DNA of 64,000 nucleotides from Chelativorans sp. (GCF_031180965.1 NZ_JAPSLH010000003.1:124001-188000), one strand, 5' to 3'; counted from the stretch's first letter, positions 14,727 to 23,748 are shown. Numbers and translations are program-made. Notes: generated by a model from the sequence alone, not told the origin.

Positions 14727-17441
14727 ATGGTTCTTCTGGTCATTCTAGCCCTCTGCTTCCTCTTCGCTGGGGCGGCGATGGGCATTGGCGGCTTTTTGCG
14801 GGCGCGCGATCTCCAGGCGCGATTGGATAGGTTGGAACAGGATCTAAATGCCTTCAGAGCGGAGGTCCGCGCTGCACCTTCCGACGGGGCCGCGTCGGAA
14901 CGGGGCGTTCAGGGGCCGTGGGGCACGGCTGAATCGGACGAGCAGGCCGCAGACGAGCAGGAGCCGCCAAAAGAAACGGCAACCGCGGACAGCGGACAAG
15001 CCATTCCGGAGCCGGTGGGCGGGAAGGCGCCGCAGATGCCGCCGGCCGTCCCGGGCCGGCCCCGCGCCTCCTTAGAGGAACGGATCGGCACGCGCTGGGC
15101 CGTGTGGGTCGGCGGCCTCGCCCTCGTCCTGGGCGGCGTGTTCCTCGTGCGTTATTCGATCGAGGCGGGACTGATGACGCCTGCGGCGCGGGTGATTTCG
15201 GGAGCCCTCCTTGCCATCGCCCTTGTCGGCGGCGGCGAATGGCTGCGGCGCAAGCACATGCCCGGCGAGACCGGCGGCCCGGCCTATATTCCCGGCGTGC
15301 TGACGCTCGCCGGCACCACCACGGCCTTCGCAACCGTGTTCGTGGCGCACGCGCTTTATGGCCTGGTCGGGCCAGGACTCGCCTTCCTGCTGCTTGCGGC
15401 CGTGGCGCTGCTGACACTGGCGGCCTCCGTCCTGCACGGACCGGCGGTGGCTTCCTATGGGCTGCTTGCCAGCTATGTGATTCCCTTCCTGGTCAGTTCC
15501 GACCAGCCGGCGCTCTGGCCGCTGGCGATTTACGGGCTCTTCGTCAGCCTCGCGGCGTATGGCGTCGCGCGGCTGCGCCTGTGGCGCTGGCTGGCGCTGG
15601 CGGCGGCGGGCGGCGCCTTCTTCTGGGGCCATGTGCTTGCCTATGCGAGCAGCGGCCCGTGGGATGCGGGAGCGCTCGCCTTCTATAACCTGGCGATCTT
15701 CGCGATGGCCGCATTCGTCTTCGTGACGAGCCTTTATCCGAGGGATCCCGGCGCAGGCGCGGACCGGCAGGACTGGCCTGCCGCCCTCGTTCTCTTCCTG
15801 CATGCTTTGCTCGCCTACTATCTGCTGCAGGTGGGCGAATTCGGGACCTTGTCCGTCGCCGTGCTGGCGATCATCGCCGTGACCCTGATGGTGGTCGCTT
15901 CCGAGTGGCCCGTCGTGGCCTCGGCAGCCGTTGGCGGGTCCGCTCTGATGATCCTCGGCTACCTGTCCTGGGAAGTGCCGCTGTCGCCCACCGACCTTGC
16001 GCCCTTCGTCTCGGCGAGGGACAGGGTCTCCCTGGCCTTCTCCAATCCCTCGGCGGAGGCTTTTCCGACGGTGGGGGTCGCCTTCGCCCTTCTGAGCGGC
16101 GGCATCGGCCTGTGGGGCACGCTCCGATCCACCGGACGCCCGGCGCTGGCGGCGGCGGGTGTCGCCACGCCCCTGGCGTTGCTCGGCATTGCCTATTTCC
16201 GGGTGGCGCCCTTCGAAACAAGTATGTTCTTCGGCGCCCTGGCGCTGGTGCTGGCGGCGGCTTTCCTCGCCGCCCTCGCCTTCCTGGATCGCCGCCTGCC
16301 GGATGGCGCAAGCGGCCGCGAGGCTGCCCTCGCCGCCTATACCGTGGGAACCGTCGGCGCCATTGCGATGGGGATGAGCATCCTTCTGCAGGACGGGTGG
16401 CTGCCCGTCGGACTCGCCCTGCTCGCCGCCGGCACGGTCTGGGTGCGGCAGAAATGGCCGCTTCCCGCCCTCTCCTGGGTGGCGCTCGGCGTGGCGGTGC
16501 TGACCTGCCTGGTAATCGCCTATGACCCGACGATCGTCGGCGCCGACCGGCTGGGCAGGACGCCGGTCTTTAACGCGCTGCTGTATGGTTATGGCGTGCC
16601 GACGCTGGCCTTCGCCTACTGCGCGTGGCAGTTGCGAGACGCGCGGGGCGTGCCTCAGCAGGCCTTCGAGGCACTCGCCATGTTCTCCGCCCTTGTGACC
16701 CTGGCCGTCCTGATCCACCACGCCATGAATGGGGGCGCCTTCTATGCCCCGGCCGATACGCTAGGCGAGTGGAGCTTGCACACGCTCGTCCTGCTTTCGG
16801 GGAGCCTTGCGGCGCAGAGGCTGGACGGAATTTCCGGCAGCCCGGTCCTGGCCAAGGGCAGCCTTGCTTTTGGCGTCCTCGGCTTCCTAAGCGCGGCGGG
16901 GCTGCATCTCTTCTCGCTTAACCCCCTGTTTAGCGGCGAGCCGGTGGGCGGCGGTATTCTCTTCAACCTCCTCTTCGTTGCCTATCTGCTGCCTGCGGTG
17001 CTGTTGGCTGCGATCGCGCGCTGGGCCGGCCCCTCGCGCCCGGACTGGTACCGGCAACTGGCCGGATGGCTTGCCGGCGCGATGATGTTTGCCTGGATTT
17101 CGCTGGAGGTCAGGGCGTTCTTCCACCGGCCGAATCTCGACGTCTTCGCTACCTCAGCCGCCGAGCTCTACACCTATTCGGCGGCCTGGCTCCTGTTCGG
17201 CCTGGCGCTTCTCGTGGTGGGGTTCCGCTGGCAGTCGAGGATGATCAGGCTCGCTTCCGGGATTTTCGTTCTGGCTGCGGTCGCGAAAGTGTTTCTCTTC
17301 GATATGGCGGGGCTGGACGGCGCGTGGCGCGCCCTCTCCTTCATCGGCCTCGGCGCCGTCCTGATCGGCATCGGCCTGATCTACCAGCGGCTGCTGATGC
17401 GCCAAGGCCCGGCGGCGGAGGAGAAGCCGCAGGCGGTCTGA
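14727..17441 (+). CDS. DUF2339 family large multi-pass membrane protein
   Basis: A 904-residue inner-membrane protein. It has one N-terminal helix (VLLVILALCFLFAGAAMGIGG), a coiled-coil-like charged stretch (RDLQARLDRLEQDL), a disordered Pro/Glu-rich linker to about residue 110, then the family block EERIGTRWAVWVGGLALVLGGVFLVRYS (split here: the GTRWAVWVGG part is the hallmark) and over twenty further hydrophobic helices to the C-terminus. DUF2339 proteins are widespread in rhizobia; no function is firmly known to me. There is no visible Shine-Dalgarno before ATG 14727. The 236-base gap before it contains TTGACG at about 14637 as a possible -35 box but no clear -10 box. Confidence 0.88.
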   Translation: MVLLVILALCFLFAGAAMGIGGFLRARDLQARLDRLEQDLNAFRAEVRAAPSDGAASERGVQGPWGTAESDEQAADEQEPPKETATADSGQAIPEPVGGKAPQMPPAVPGRPRASLEERIGTRWAVWVGGLALVLGGVFLVRYSIEAGLMTPAARVISGALLAIALVGGGEWLRRKHMPGETGGPAYIPGVLTLAGTTTAFATVFVAHALYGLVGPGLAFLLLAAVALLTLAASVLHGPAVASYGLLASYVIPFLVSSDQPALWPLAIYGLFVSLAAYGVARLRLWRWLALAAAGGAFFWGHVLAYASSGPWDAGALAFYNLAIFAMAAFVFVTSLYPRDPGAGADRQDWPAALVLFLHALLAYYLLQVGEFGTLSVAVLAIIAVTLMVVASEWPVVASAAVGGSALMILGYLSWEVPLSPTDLAPFVSARDRVSLAFSNPSAEAFPTVGVAFALLSGGIGLWGTLRSTGRPALAAAGVATPLALLGIAYFRVAPFETSMFFGALALVLAAAFLAALAFLDRRLPDGASGREAALAAYTVGTVGAIAMGMSILLQDGWLPVGLALLAAGTVWVRQKWPLPALSWVALGVAVLTCLVIAYDPTIVGADRLGRTPVFNALLYGYGVPTLAFAYCAWQLRDARGVPQQAFEALAMFSALVTLAVLIHHAMNGGAFYAPADTLGEWSLHTLVLLSGSLAAQRLDGISGSPVLAKGSLAFGVLGFLSAAGLHLFSLNPLFSGEPVGGGILFNLLFVAYLLPAVLLAAIARWAGPSRPDWYRQLAGWLAGAMMFAWISLEVRAFFHRPNLDVFATSAAELYTYSAAWLLFGLALLVVGFRWQSRMIRLASGIFVLAAVAKVFLFDMAGLDGAWRALSFIGLGAVLIGIGLIYQRLLMRQGPAAEEKPQAV

Positions 17442-17460
17442 ATGACCTGGAATGTCGGTT

Positions 17461-17808
17461 TCAGTGCAGGCGGCTGCCGTTCGGCACCGGCTTGTCCGCC
17501 GCGGCGAGCACCACGGCGCCGCCCTCGTCGGAGAAGCCGAGGGTGAGCACCTCGGACATGAACTTGCCGATCTGGCGCGGCGGGAAATTGACCACCGCCA
17601 TCACCTGCCTGCCGACAAGCTGCTCCGGCGTGTAGTGAACGGTGATCTGGGCCGACGACTTCTTCACGCCGATCCCGGGCCCGAAATCGATCTTCAGCTT
17701 GATCGCCGGCTTGCGCGCCTCGGGAAACGGCTCGGCCTCGACGACTGTGCCCACCCTGATATCGACCTTCTCGAAGTCGCCATAGGCGATCTGCGGCGCC
17801 GACTCCAT
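17461..17808 (-). CDS. csaA: CsaA-type tRNA-binding domain protein
   Basis: A 115-residue stand-alone OB-fold protein of the tRNA_bind family, related to the C-terminal part of methionyl-tRNA synthetase. Marks are [27 protein letters not shown], the [24 protein letters not shown] block and the end [26 protein letters not shown], matching bacterial CsaA, which has been described as a secretion-related chaperone and binds tRNA. The start ATG at 17808 gives [12 protein letters not shown]; in-frame codons upstream overlap the ybjN gene and are not needed. It begins eight bases after the ybjN stop codon, so the two form an operon. Confidence 0.92.
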   Translation of the reverse strand: MESAPQIAYGDFEKVDIRVGTVVEAEPFPEARKPAIKLKIDFGPGIGVKKSSAQITVHYTPEQLVGRQVMAVVNFPPRQIGKFMSEVLTLGFSDEGGAVVLAAADKPVPNGSRLH

Positions 17809-17816
17809 TGGGTTCC

Positions 17817-18317
17817 TCAGGCGGAACCGAAAGTCTCGAACAGCACGCTGTTGAGCGCTTCCTGTGCGCTGCTGCCCGACCAGATCACATATTGGAACGC
17901 CTGGTAGTAGCACTCGCAGGCTTCAAGCGCACTGTTCAGCATCACCTCGACCTGCTGCCCGGTGGGCTCCAGCCCGCCCGCCAGCACGAGCGACTGGCGG
18001 AACATGATCACGCCCTCGCGCTCCCAGAGGTCGAAGTGCCCGAACAGCATCTGCTCGTTGATGAGCGAGATGAGGCGCATGATCTCGAGCGTGCGGCTTT
18101 CCGGCACCTTCAGGTCGAAGGCGCAGGCCACATGCAGCGCCTCGAACTCCTCCATCCAGGAGAAGGATACGTGGTAGTCCGTCCAGGTGCCGGCGACGGA
18201 GATTGCAATCTCGTCGTCGCCGTTCCGCTCGAAGCTCCAGTCGTTGGAATGCGCGACATGTTCGATGACGTCCACCGGGTGGGCGGCACGCGTCATGTCA
18301 AGTTCAAGAAGGCTCAT
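17817..18317 (-). CDS. YbjN domain-containing protein
   Basis: A 166-residue soluble protein with the YbjN fold, related to type III secretion chaperones: [29 protein letters not shown], then [21 protein letters not shown] (catalogue features of rhizobial YbjN), then [24 protein letters not shown]. Its biochemical role is unknown. The start ATG at 18317 ([16 protein letters not shown]) agrees with what I recall of relatives; longer in-frame starts encode an unlikely basic leader. It is followed eight bases later by csaA. Confidence 0.88.
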   Translation of the reverse strand: MSLLELDMTRAAHPVDVIEHVAHSNDWSFERNGDDEIAISVAGTWTDYHVSFSWMEEFEALHVACAFDLKVPESRTLEIMRLISLINEQMLFGHFDLWEREGVIMFRQSLVLAGGLEPTGQQVEVMLNSALEACECYYQAFQYVIWSGSSAQEALNSVLFETFGSA

Positions 18318-18455
18318 CAACTGCTTTCCCGTTGTTGGAACGCCGGCAGGCGCTCGCGGTTGGCACATGCGTTTCATTGCACGCGACCGAAATACGACAC
18401 ACTGAGCGGAGCGAAGGTGAAACACGCTAAAACATCCAGGCCTGCCCCTTGCCCG

Positions 18456-18482
18456 GCTGCATGTGGTTTCGAATCATGCAGC
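18456..18482. repeat. Inverted repeat in the ybjN-ubiK gap
   Basis: A perfect 8-base inverted repeat, GCTGCATG and CATGCAGC, with an 11-base centre. The 326-base gap 18318-18643 contains this and a TTTTTT run at 18519 but no gene or tRNA that I can see. Confidence 0.35.
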
Positions 18483-18643
18483 AAATTCAGTCTATTGATA
18501 GCGGGACGACTGACCAGTCCTTTTTTCGCCCTCTGGCGGAGCGATGTGGATAGCCGGCATCCAGCGCCCGCGCACAGTGCCCACTAAGCGACTCTCGCAC
18601 CAGTGCTTTTTGGGGTTGCGCACAGCTTGCTGAGGCGGCGAAT

Positions 18644-18943
18644 TTATTCTTCGCTGATTGTGGAATTCGCCGGATTTTCGCCCAAGGTGCTGGCGGAGGC
18701 GAGCCTTGCTTCGAGAAGTTCGATGCGGGCGAGAAGCGCCGCGTTCTCCTCGCGCGCCTTGATGGCCATCTCGCGCACCGCCTCGAAGTCCTCGCGCTGG
18801 ACGAGGTCCATGGAGTTGAGCAGGCGCTCTGTCTGGGCGCGGAAGAGATTCTCGAACTCGCGCCGCACGCCCTGGGCGGCGCCGGCTGCGTCGGTCACCA
18901 TCTTCGCGAACTCGTCGAGGATACGGTTGGGGCCGTTGGTCAT
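18644..18943 (-). CDS. ubiK: UbiK-like accessory factor (BMFP domain)
   Basis: A 99-residue protein of the BMFP family (formerly DUF526). After NRILDEFAKMVTDAAGAAQGVRREFENL comes the coiled-coil core LVQREDFEAVREMAIKAREENAALLARIELLEARL, which makes oligomers; the BMFP signature VQREDFE is present. Relatives in E. coli (UbiK) support ubiquinone synthesis at the membrane, and Brucella relatives bind membranes. The start ATG at 18943 has AGGAG upstream at a rather long distance. It is divergent from lgt. I give the symbol by family, not by proof of function. Confidence 0.8.
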   Translation of the reverse strand: MTNGPNRILDEFAKMVTDAAGAAQGVRREFENLFRAQTERLLNSMDLVQREDFEAVREMAIKAREENAALLARIELLEARLASASTLGENPANSTISEE

Positions 18944-19067
18944 CTCGCTGCCACTCCTTTATCCATGACGTAAGGCGGGGAGGCGGCGAATGCAAGCCGC
19001 GATCCTGCCCGGGCTTGACCGCGCGGAAAAGCTTTCGCATAGCTCGGCCGCGCCCGAGGAGGCATGC

Positions 19068-19922
19068 TTGACCGATTATCTTCTCCTGCCCCTTTCCGCC
19101 CTGCCCTTCCCCAATATCGACCCGGTGATCGTCCAGGTTGGTCCGCTTGCGGTCCACTGGTACGGCCTTGGCTATGTGGTCGGCATTCTCTTTGCGTGGT
19201 GGTACGCCAAGCGGCTGGTTCGCACGACGCATCTGTGGGCGAACGGCACCCCGCCGATGAAGCCCGAAGTCCTCGACGATTTCGTTGTCTGGGCGGCAGC
19301 GGGAGTCGTGCTCGGCGGCCGGTTGGGCTATGTGCTCTTCTATGACCTGCCGCGCTATCTGGAAGATCCGCTCGACATCCTCGCCATATGGCAGGGCGGC
19401 ATGTCCTTCCACGGCGGCATGCTGGGCACGATCCTCGCCATGGTCCTGTTTGCGCTCTCGCGCGGCATCAACCCGTGGAGCATGCTCGACGCTGTGGCGG
19501 CCGGCACGCCCGTTGGCCTCGGGCTCGTACGGCTGGCGAACTTCATCAATTCCGAGCTCTGGGGCCGTCCGACCGACATGCCGTGGGGCATGGTCTTCCC
19601 CAATGGCGGGCCGCTGCCACGCCATCCAAGCCAGCTCTATGAGGCAGCGCTCGAAGGGCTCGTGCTCTTCCTCGTGCTGCGCTTCCTCACCCACAGTAGA
19701 CTGAGGCTGAAGACGCCAGGCTTCGTCGGCGGGGCATTCGTGTGCGGCTATGGGCTGTCGCGCATCTTCGTTGAGTTCTTCCGTGAGCCGGACGCCCATA
19801 TCGGCTATCTTGCTGGCGGCTGGCTGACCATGGGCATGGTGCTGTCGCTGCCGATGGTGGCCGCTGGGCTCTGGGCCATGCTGACAGCGCGGGCGCCGGC
19901 GGCCGCCCGCCAGGAGACATGA
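19068..19922 (+). CDS. lgt: Prolipoprotein diacylglyceryl transferase
   Basis: A 284-residue inner-membrane enzyme that moves diacylglycerol from phosphatidylglycerol to the lipobox cysteine of prolipoproteins, with about seven membrane helices. Conserved parts are [52 protein letters not shown] (Lgt signature) and RHPSQLYEA. The start is TTG at 19068, with GAGGAGG at 19056-19062 in perfect position; an ATG four bases earlier (19064) is in another frame. The stop overlaps the next gene by ATGA. A candidate client, a lipoprotein, is encoded at 23749. Confidence 0.95.
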   Translation: MTDYLLLPLSALPFPNIDPVIVQVGPLAVHWYGLGYVVGILFAWWYAKRLVRTTHLWANGTPPMKPEVLDDFVVWAAAGVVLGGRLGYVLFYDLPRYLEDPLDILAIWQGGMSFHGGMLGTILAMVLFALSRGINPWSMLDAVAAGTPVGLGLVRLANFINSELWGRPTDMPWGMVFPNGGPLPRHPSQLYEAALEGLVLFLVLRFLTHSRLRLKTPGFVGGAFVCGYGLSRIFVEFFREPDAHIGYLAGGWLTMGMVLSLPMVAAGLWAMLTARAPAAARQET

Positions 19923-21007
19923 GCGCGCTGAAGGAAAAGATCATCCGTCTCATCGAGGCGGCCGGCCCGATGAGTGTCGCCGACTACATGGCGCTGTGCC
20001 TGTTCGATCCCGAGTACGGATATTACACGACGCGCGAGCCCTTCGGCGTTGCCGGAGACTTCACCACGGCGCCGGAGATAAGCCAGATGTTCGGCGAGAT
20101 CCTCGCCATCTGGCTCTATTCCGCCTGGAAAGCCTGCGGCGCGCCGGAGGGCGCTCTCTTTGCCGAGATAGGCCCCGGCCGCGGCACGCTGATGAAGGAC
20201 ATGCTGCGCACCCTGTCGCGGCTTGATCCAGGCCTGGTGACAAAACACCGCTTTGCGATGGTCGAGACGAGTCCGCGCCTTGCAGCCGTGCAGCGGGAAA
20301 CGCTGGCGGGCGCGCCGGCTCGGACGGATTGGTATTTTCGGGTCGAGGACCTGCCCGGTAATCCGCTATTCATCATCGGCAATGAGCTTTTTGACGCCGT
20401 TCCGATACGGCAGTATATCAAGACGCCGGCCGGCTGGCGCGAGCGCGTGGTGGGGGCCACCGAAGACGGCGCGCTCGCTTTCATAACCGGTCCGGGCGCG
20501 CCTGACCCGTCGCTCCTGCCTCCGCAGGCTGACCAGGCTGCGGCGGGTGCGGTGTTTGAGACAGCCCCGGCCCGCGAGGCGCTGATTGATATCATCGCCG
20601 AGAGGCTGGCACAGACCGGCGGCGCGGGACTTTTCATCGACTATGGCTATCAAGGGCCGGCTTTCGGCGACACGGTGCAGGCGCTCCGCCGCCACGCCTA
20701 TGACGACGTGCTCGCCCATCCCGGCGAGGCGGACCTGACCGCCCATGTGGATTTTTCCGCCCTCGCGCGGACGGCCGAGGCGCATGGCTTGGCTGCCCGC
20801 CTGATGCCGCAGGGCGAATTCCTGCTGGGCCTAGGACTGCTCGAACGTGCCGGACGCCTGGGCGCAGGCAGAAGCGCGGAAGAACAAGAGCGCATTCGCG
20901 GCGAGGTCGAACGCCTCGCGGGACCGGACGCGATGGGCGAACTTTTCAAGGTACTAGCGTTGCTGCCGCGAGGCGTTTCCGTGCCGCCTTTTAGAAGCGA
21001 TAGCTAG
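19919..21007 (+). CDS. Class I SAM-dependent methyltransferase, MidA/NDUFAF7 family
   Basis: A 362-residue protein of the COG1565 family. The SAM-binding loop is [11 protein letters not shown] near residue 82; other marks are [48 protein letters not shown] and HVDFSAL. Mitochondrial NDUFAF7 dimethylates an arginine of complex I subunit NDUFS2, and a similar role is a fair guess for bacterial forms. It overlaps lgt by four bases and is translationally coupled to it. Its last four bases overlap the end of the convergent PIN toxin gene. pgeF, which often follows directly in rhizobia, is here pushed 750 bases away. Confidence 0.93.
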   Translation: MSALKEKIIRLIEAAGPMSVADYMALCLFDPEYGYYTTREPFGVAGDFTTAPEISQMFGEILAIWLYSAWKACGAPEGALFAEIGPGRGTLMKDMLRTLSRLDPGLVTKHRFAMVETSPRLAAVQRETLAGAPARTDWYFRVEDLPGNPLFIIGNELFDAVPIRQYIKTPAGWRERVVGATEDGALAFITGPGAPDPSLLPPQADQAAAGAVFETAPAREALIDIIAERLAQTGGAGLFIDYGYQGPAFGDTVQALRRHAYDDVLAHPGEADLTAHVDFSALARTAEAHGLAARLMPQGEFLLGLGLLERAGRLGAGRSAEEQERIRGEVERLAGPDAMGELFKVLALLPRGVSVPPFRSDS

Positions 21008-21390
21008 ACGCGCTGCACGGGCCCCGGATACTGAACCAGGCGCGAGTCGGCCGTCAGCAGCGTGATGCCTTCGATCATAGCTTGAGCGATCAGAATCCGG
21101 TCGAACGGATCCTTGTGAATAGGCGGCAAAGTGCCGACGGCAAGTGCATGAGCGCTTGTGATCGGCAGTTCCACATAATCGCTGTCAATCAGCGCGCGGC
21201 GCAGCACCGACGCATCCACCTGGAAGTCCGGACGGCCAAGGCTGGTTTTAACCACAATCTCCCAGAGGCTTGCGGGGCTGAAGAACAGCTCGATAAACGG
21301 CAGTTCCAGCAGGTCCGTCGCCGCTTTTGATAGGCGGTCGGGCCGGTCGGCCGCCCAAAGCAGCAACTGCGTGTCGAGAAGAAACTTCAC
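21004..21390 (-). CDS. PIN-domain toxin (type II toxin-antitoxin)
   Basis: A 128-residue PIN-domain ribonuclease of the VapC/COG3744 type. The acidic cluster for Mg2+ is complete: D6 in FLLDTQLLLWA, E44 in ASLWEIVVK, D97 in KDPFDRILIAQA and D115 in TADSRL. It would cleave RNA in the cytoplasm when not held by its antitoxin. It overlaps the antitoxin gene by four bases (21387-21390), antitoxin first, as is usual. Its 3' end overlaps that of the methyltransferase gene by four bases. The pair looks intact and active. Confidence 0.92.
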   Translation of the reverse strand: MKFLLDTQLLLWAADRPDRLSKAATDLLELPFIELFFSPASLWEIVVKTSLGRPDFQVDASVLRRALIDSDYVELPITSAHALAVGTLPPIHKDPFDRILIAQAMIEGITLLTADSRLVQYPGPVQRV

Positions 21391-21632
21391 GGCTTCCCAT
21401 CAAAGGCTTCAGCGATTTCCTCTTCCCCCATGCGGTCGAAATCGTCGGGAATCTTGAAACGGCCGCCCAAAAATCCCAGCCTGCTGGGTTTGCGGTCAGT
21501 ACTCAGTTGGAGCGGTGTCACCTTCACCAGCGGCCTGCCCGCTTTCGCGATGATGAAGGGCTCTCCCTTGGCGGCCCGCTCTACCAACCGGGACAAGTGA
21601 GTTTTTGCCTCGTGGATATTGACCGTGCGCAT
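21387..21632 (-). CDS. Phd/YefM family antitoxin
   Basis: An 81-residue antitoxin. The N-terminal half MRTVNIHEAKTHLSRLVERA, then KGEPFIIAKAGRPLVKVTPL, is the dimerising DNA-binding fold of Phd/YefM. The C-terminal part (RFKIPDDFDRMGEEEIAEAF) is the usual toxin-binding tail of Phd antitoxins paired with PIN toxins (the PDDFD motif). It is the first gene of the pair and likely represses its own promoter; a palindrome TGAAC-TTA-GTTCA lies 21 bases upstream of its start. Confidence 0.93.
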   Translation of the reverse strand: MRTVNIHEAKTHLSRLVERAAKGEPFIIAKAGRPLVKVTPLQLSTDRKPSRLGFLGGRFKIPDDFDRMGEEEIAEAFDGKP

Positions 21633-21652
21633 CTGGGTCTCCCTTAGTCCAT

Positions 21653-21665
21653 TGAACTTAGTTCA
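21653..21665. promoter_or_regulatory. Candidate operator of the Phd/PIN operon
   Basis: TGAAC, TTA, GTTCA: a perfect 5-base inverted repeat around three bases, upstream of the antitoxin start at 21632. Phd-type antitoxins bind short palindromes of this kind in their own promoters. Confidence 0.5.
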
Positions 21666-21755
21666 CCGGCAGCGGGCCGGCAAGAGGCCCCGGATTGACT
21701 TGGAACCTCCCCTGCCGCACGATCCGCCGCCCATAATCAGGACAGAAGGCAGCGC

Positions 21756-22553
21756 ATGCTGGACAAGACAAGGCCGGAGCCTCTCCGGTCGCTCCTACTC
21801 GACCGCACCCGCGCAAGCGGCATAAAGCATGGCTTCTTCACCCGCAGAGGAGGTGTTTCCGCCGGCATTTTCGAAAGCCTCAATGTCGGCCTTGGCTCGA
21901 GCGATTTGCCTGACGCGGTACGCGAGAACCGGCGGCGGGTCGCCGCTTCGATGGACGTGCCGGTCGAGCATCTCGTGACCGTGCACCAGTGCCATTCGCC
22001 GGATGTAGTGGTCGTGGACGGACCCATTCCCCAAGATGCCCGTCCCAATGCCGATGCCATCGTGACGCGGCAGCCGGGTCTGGCGCTCGGGGTGCTGGCG
22101 GCCGATTGCGGGCCGGTGCTCTTCGCCGACCCGGAGGCCCGCGTGATCGGCGCCGCCCATGCCGGCTGGAAGGGCGCGCTCACGGGCGTCGTCGAGAACA
22201 CGATTTCGGCGATGGAAGGGCTGGGCGCCAGGCGCGGGCGGATCGTGGCGGCGCTCGGCCCCTCGATCAGCCAGGAAAATTACGAGGTCGGGCCTGAATT
22301 CGTCGAACGCTTTTGCGCAGCCGAAGCCGCCAATTCCAGCTATTTCAGCCCCTCAGAACGATCGGGGCATGCGTTGTTCGACCTCAACCGCTATACGGTC
22401 GACCGGCTGATCCGCGCAGGCGTGACAGCCGAGGGGCTCTGCCGCTGCACCTATGCGGAGGAGGATAGCTTTTTCTCTTACCGGCGCACGACGCATCGTG
22501 GCGAGCCGGACTATGGACGCCAGATCTCAGCAATTTGCCTGGAGGAAATTTGA
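21756..22553 (+). CDS. pgeF: Peptidoglycan editing factor PgeF (multi-copper polyphenol oxidoreductase family)
   Basis: A 265-residue protein of the former DUF152/YfiH family. Conserved parts: KHGFFTRRGGVSAGIFESLNVG, VHQCHSPDVVVVD, ADCGPVLFADPEARVIGAAHAGWKGA (with the Cys and His that bind metal), GPSISQENYEVG and the end CTYAEEDSFFSYRRTTHRGEPDYGRQISAI. E. coli PgeF removes wrongly inserted serine from peptidoglycan precursors. The start ATG at 21756 follows GAAGG. Its stop TGA overlaps the ATG of the next gene (TGATG). It usually follows the lgt/methyltransferase genes; here a toxin-antitoxin pair lies in between. Confidence 0.93.
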   Translation: MLDKTRPEPLRSLLLDRTRASGIKHGFFTRRGGVSAGIFESLNVGLGSSDLPDAVRENRRRVAASMDVPVEHLVTVHQCHSPDVVVVDGPIPQDARPNADAIVTRQPGLALGVLAADCGPVLFADPEARVIGAAHAGWKGALTGVVENTISAMEGLGARRGRIVAALGPSISQENYEVGPEFVERFCAAEAANSSYFSPSERSGHALFDLNRYTVDRLIRAGVTAEGLCRCTYAEEDSFFSYRRTTHRGEPDYGRQISAICLEEI

Positions 22554-23704
22554 TGGCGCTGCATTTCGAACGGGCCGAATTCGACGCACGGCGCGACCGG
22601 CTGGTGATAGAGATGTCCGCCCGCAAGCTCGACGCCATGCTGCTGTTCGCGCAGGAGAGCATGTACTGGCTGACGGGCTACGACACGTTCGGCTTCTGCT
22701 TTTTCCAGTGCCTTGTGGTCAAGGCGGACGGGTCGATGGTGCTGCTCACGCGCTCGGCGGATCTGCGCCAGGCGCGGCACACCTCCACCATCGACAATAT
22801 CGTGCTCTGGAACGACCGCCATGGCGCCAATCCGGCGCTTGACCTGCGCAACCTTCTGAACGACCTCGACCTGCTGGGCATGCGCATCGGCGTCGAATAT
22901 GACACGCACGGCCTGACCGCGAAGAACGGCAGGCTGCTTGACGAGCAGTTGCAGACCTTCGCCAAGGTGGAGGATGCCTCCGATCTCGTGGCGCGGCTTC
23001 GCCTCCTCAAGAGCCCGGCGGAGATCGAGAAGGTGAGGAAGGCGGCGGCGCTCGCCGATGCCTCGCTCGACGCCGCCCTGCCCCTGATCAGGAATGGCGG
23101 CGACGAGGCGGCAATCCTTGCGGCCATGCAGGGCGCGATCTTCGCCGGCGGCGGCGACTATCCCGCGAACGAGTTCATCATCGGCTCGGGCGAGGACGCG
23201 CTTTTGTGCCGCTACAAGGCCGGCCGGCGGAAACTTGGCAGGAACGACCAGCTGACGCTGGAATGGGCAGGCGTCTTCCACCACTATCACGTAGCCATGA
23301 TGCAGACGGTGCTGACCGGAAGGGCTTCGAAGCGGCATCAGGAGTTGTTCGAGGCCGCCCGGGCCGCGCTCCTCGCCTGTGAGAAGGCTATGGTCCCCGG
23401 CAACACCTTCGGCGATGTTTTTGACGCTCATGCTAAGGTGATGGAGGCGCATGGGCTGACAAAGCACCGCCTGAACGCCTGCGGCTATTCGCTGGGCGCC
23501 CGCTTCTCGCCGTCCTGGATGGAGCCGCATATGTTCTATGCCGGCAATCCGGAGCCGATCGCGCCGGACATGACGCTGTTCGCCCACATGATCATCATGG
23601 ACTCCGAATCCGGCTGCGCCATGTGCCTCGGCCGCACCTATCTGACCACGGACTCGGCGCCCGAATCGCTTTCTCGCCACGGGCTCGATTTGATCGTAAG
23701 ATAG
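22553..23704 (+). CDS. M24-fold protein (Xaa-Pro peptidase/creatinase-like), metal ligands altered
   Basis: A 383-residue protein with a creatinase-type N-terminal domain (about 1-140; FERAEFDARRDRLVIEMSAR, MYWLTGYDTFGF) and a C-terminal pita-bread domain (about 150-383; LRLLKSPAEIEKVRKAAALADASLDA). True M24 metallopeptidases need Asp, Asp, His, Glu, Glu; here the places read LTLEWAGV, HVAMMQT, GYSLGARF, MIIMDSESG and LGRTYL, so several ligands are gone. It may be a metal-free hydrolase, as creatinase is, rather than a peptidase. The start ATG 22553 overlaps the pgeF stop, with GGAGG at 22541-22545. Confidence 0.85.
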   Translation: MALHFERAEFDARRDRLVIEMSARKLDAMLLFAQESMYWLTGYDTFGFCFFQCLVVKADGSMVLLTRSADLRQARHTSTIDNIVLWNDRHGANPALDLRNLLNDLDLLGMRIGVEYDTHGLTAKNGRLLDEQLQTFAKVEDASDLVARLRLLKSPAEIEKVRKAAALADASLDAALPLIRNGGDEAAILAAMQGAIFAGGGDYPANEFIIGSGEDALLCRYKAGRRKLGRNDQLTLEWAGVFHHYHVAMMQTVLTGRASKRHQELFEAARAALLACEKAMVPGNTFGDVFDAHAKVMEAHGLTKHRLNACGYSLGARFSPSWMEPHMFYAGNPEPIAPDMTLFAHMIIMDSESGCAMCLGRTYLTTDSAPESLSRHGLDLIVR

Positions 23705-23748
23705 CAACGAAGGGGCAACAGAAGGGGCGTTCATCCCGGGGAGAACCA

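Noticed and set aside
15072-16721. Minus-strand frame of 549 codons opposite the DUF2339 gene
   Set aside because: Gln/Gly/Arg-rich product that mirrors the hydrophobic codons of the membrane protein; a shadow.
18500-18525. Possible terminator with TTTTTT at 18519 on the plus strand
   Set aside because: The stem before it is only four pairs and no plus-strand gene ends nearby.
18465-18540. TTTCGAATC like a tRNA T-loop in the ybjN-ubiK gap
   Set aside because: No acceptor stem, D-arm or anticodon arm can be built around it on either strand.
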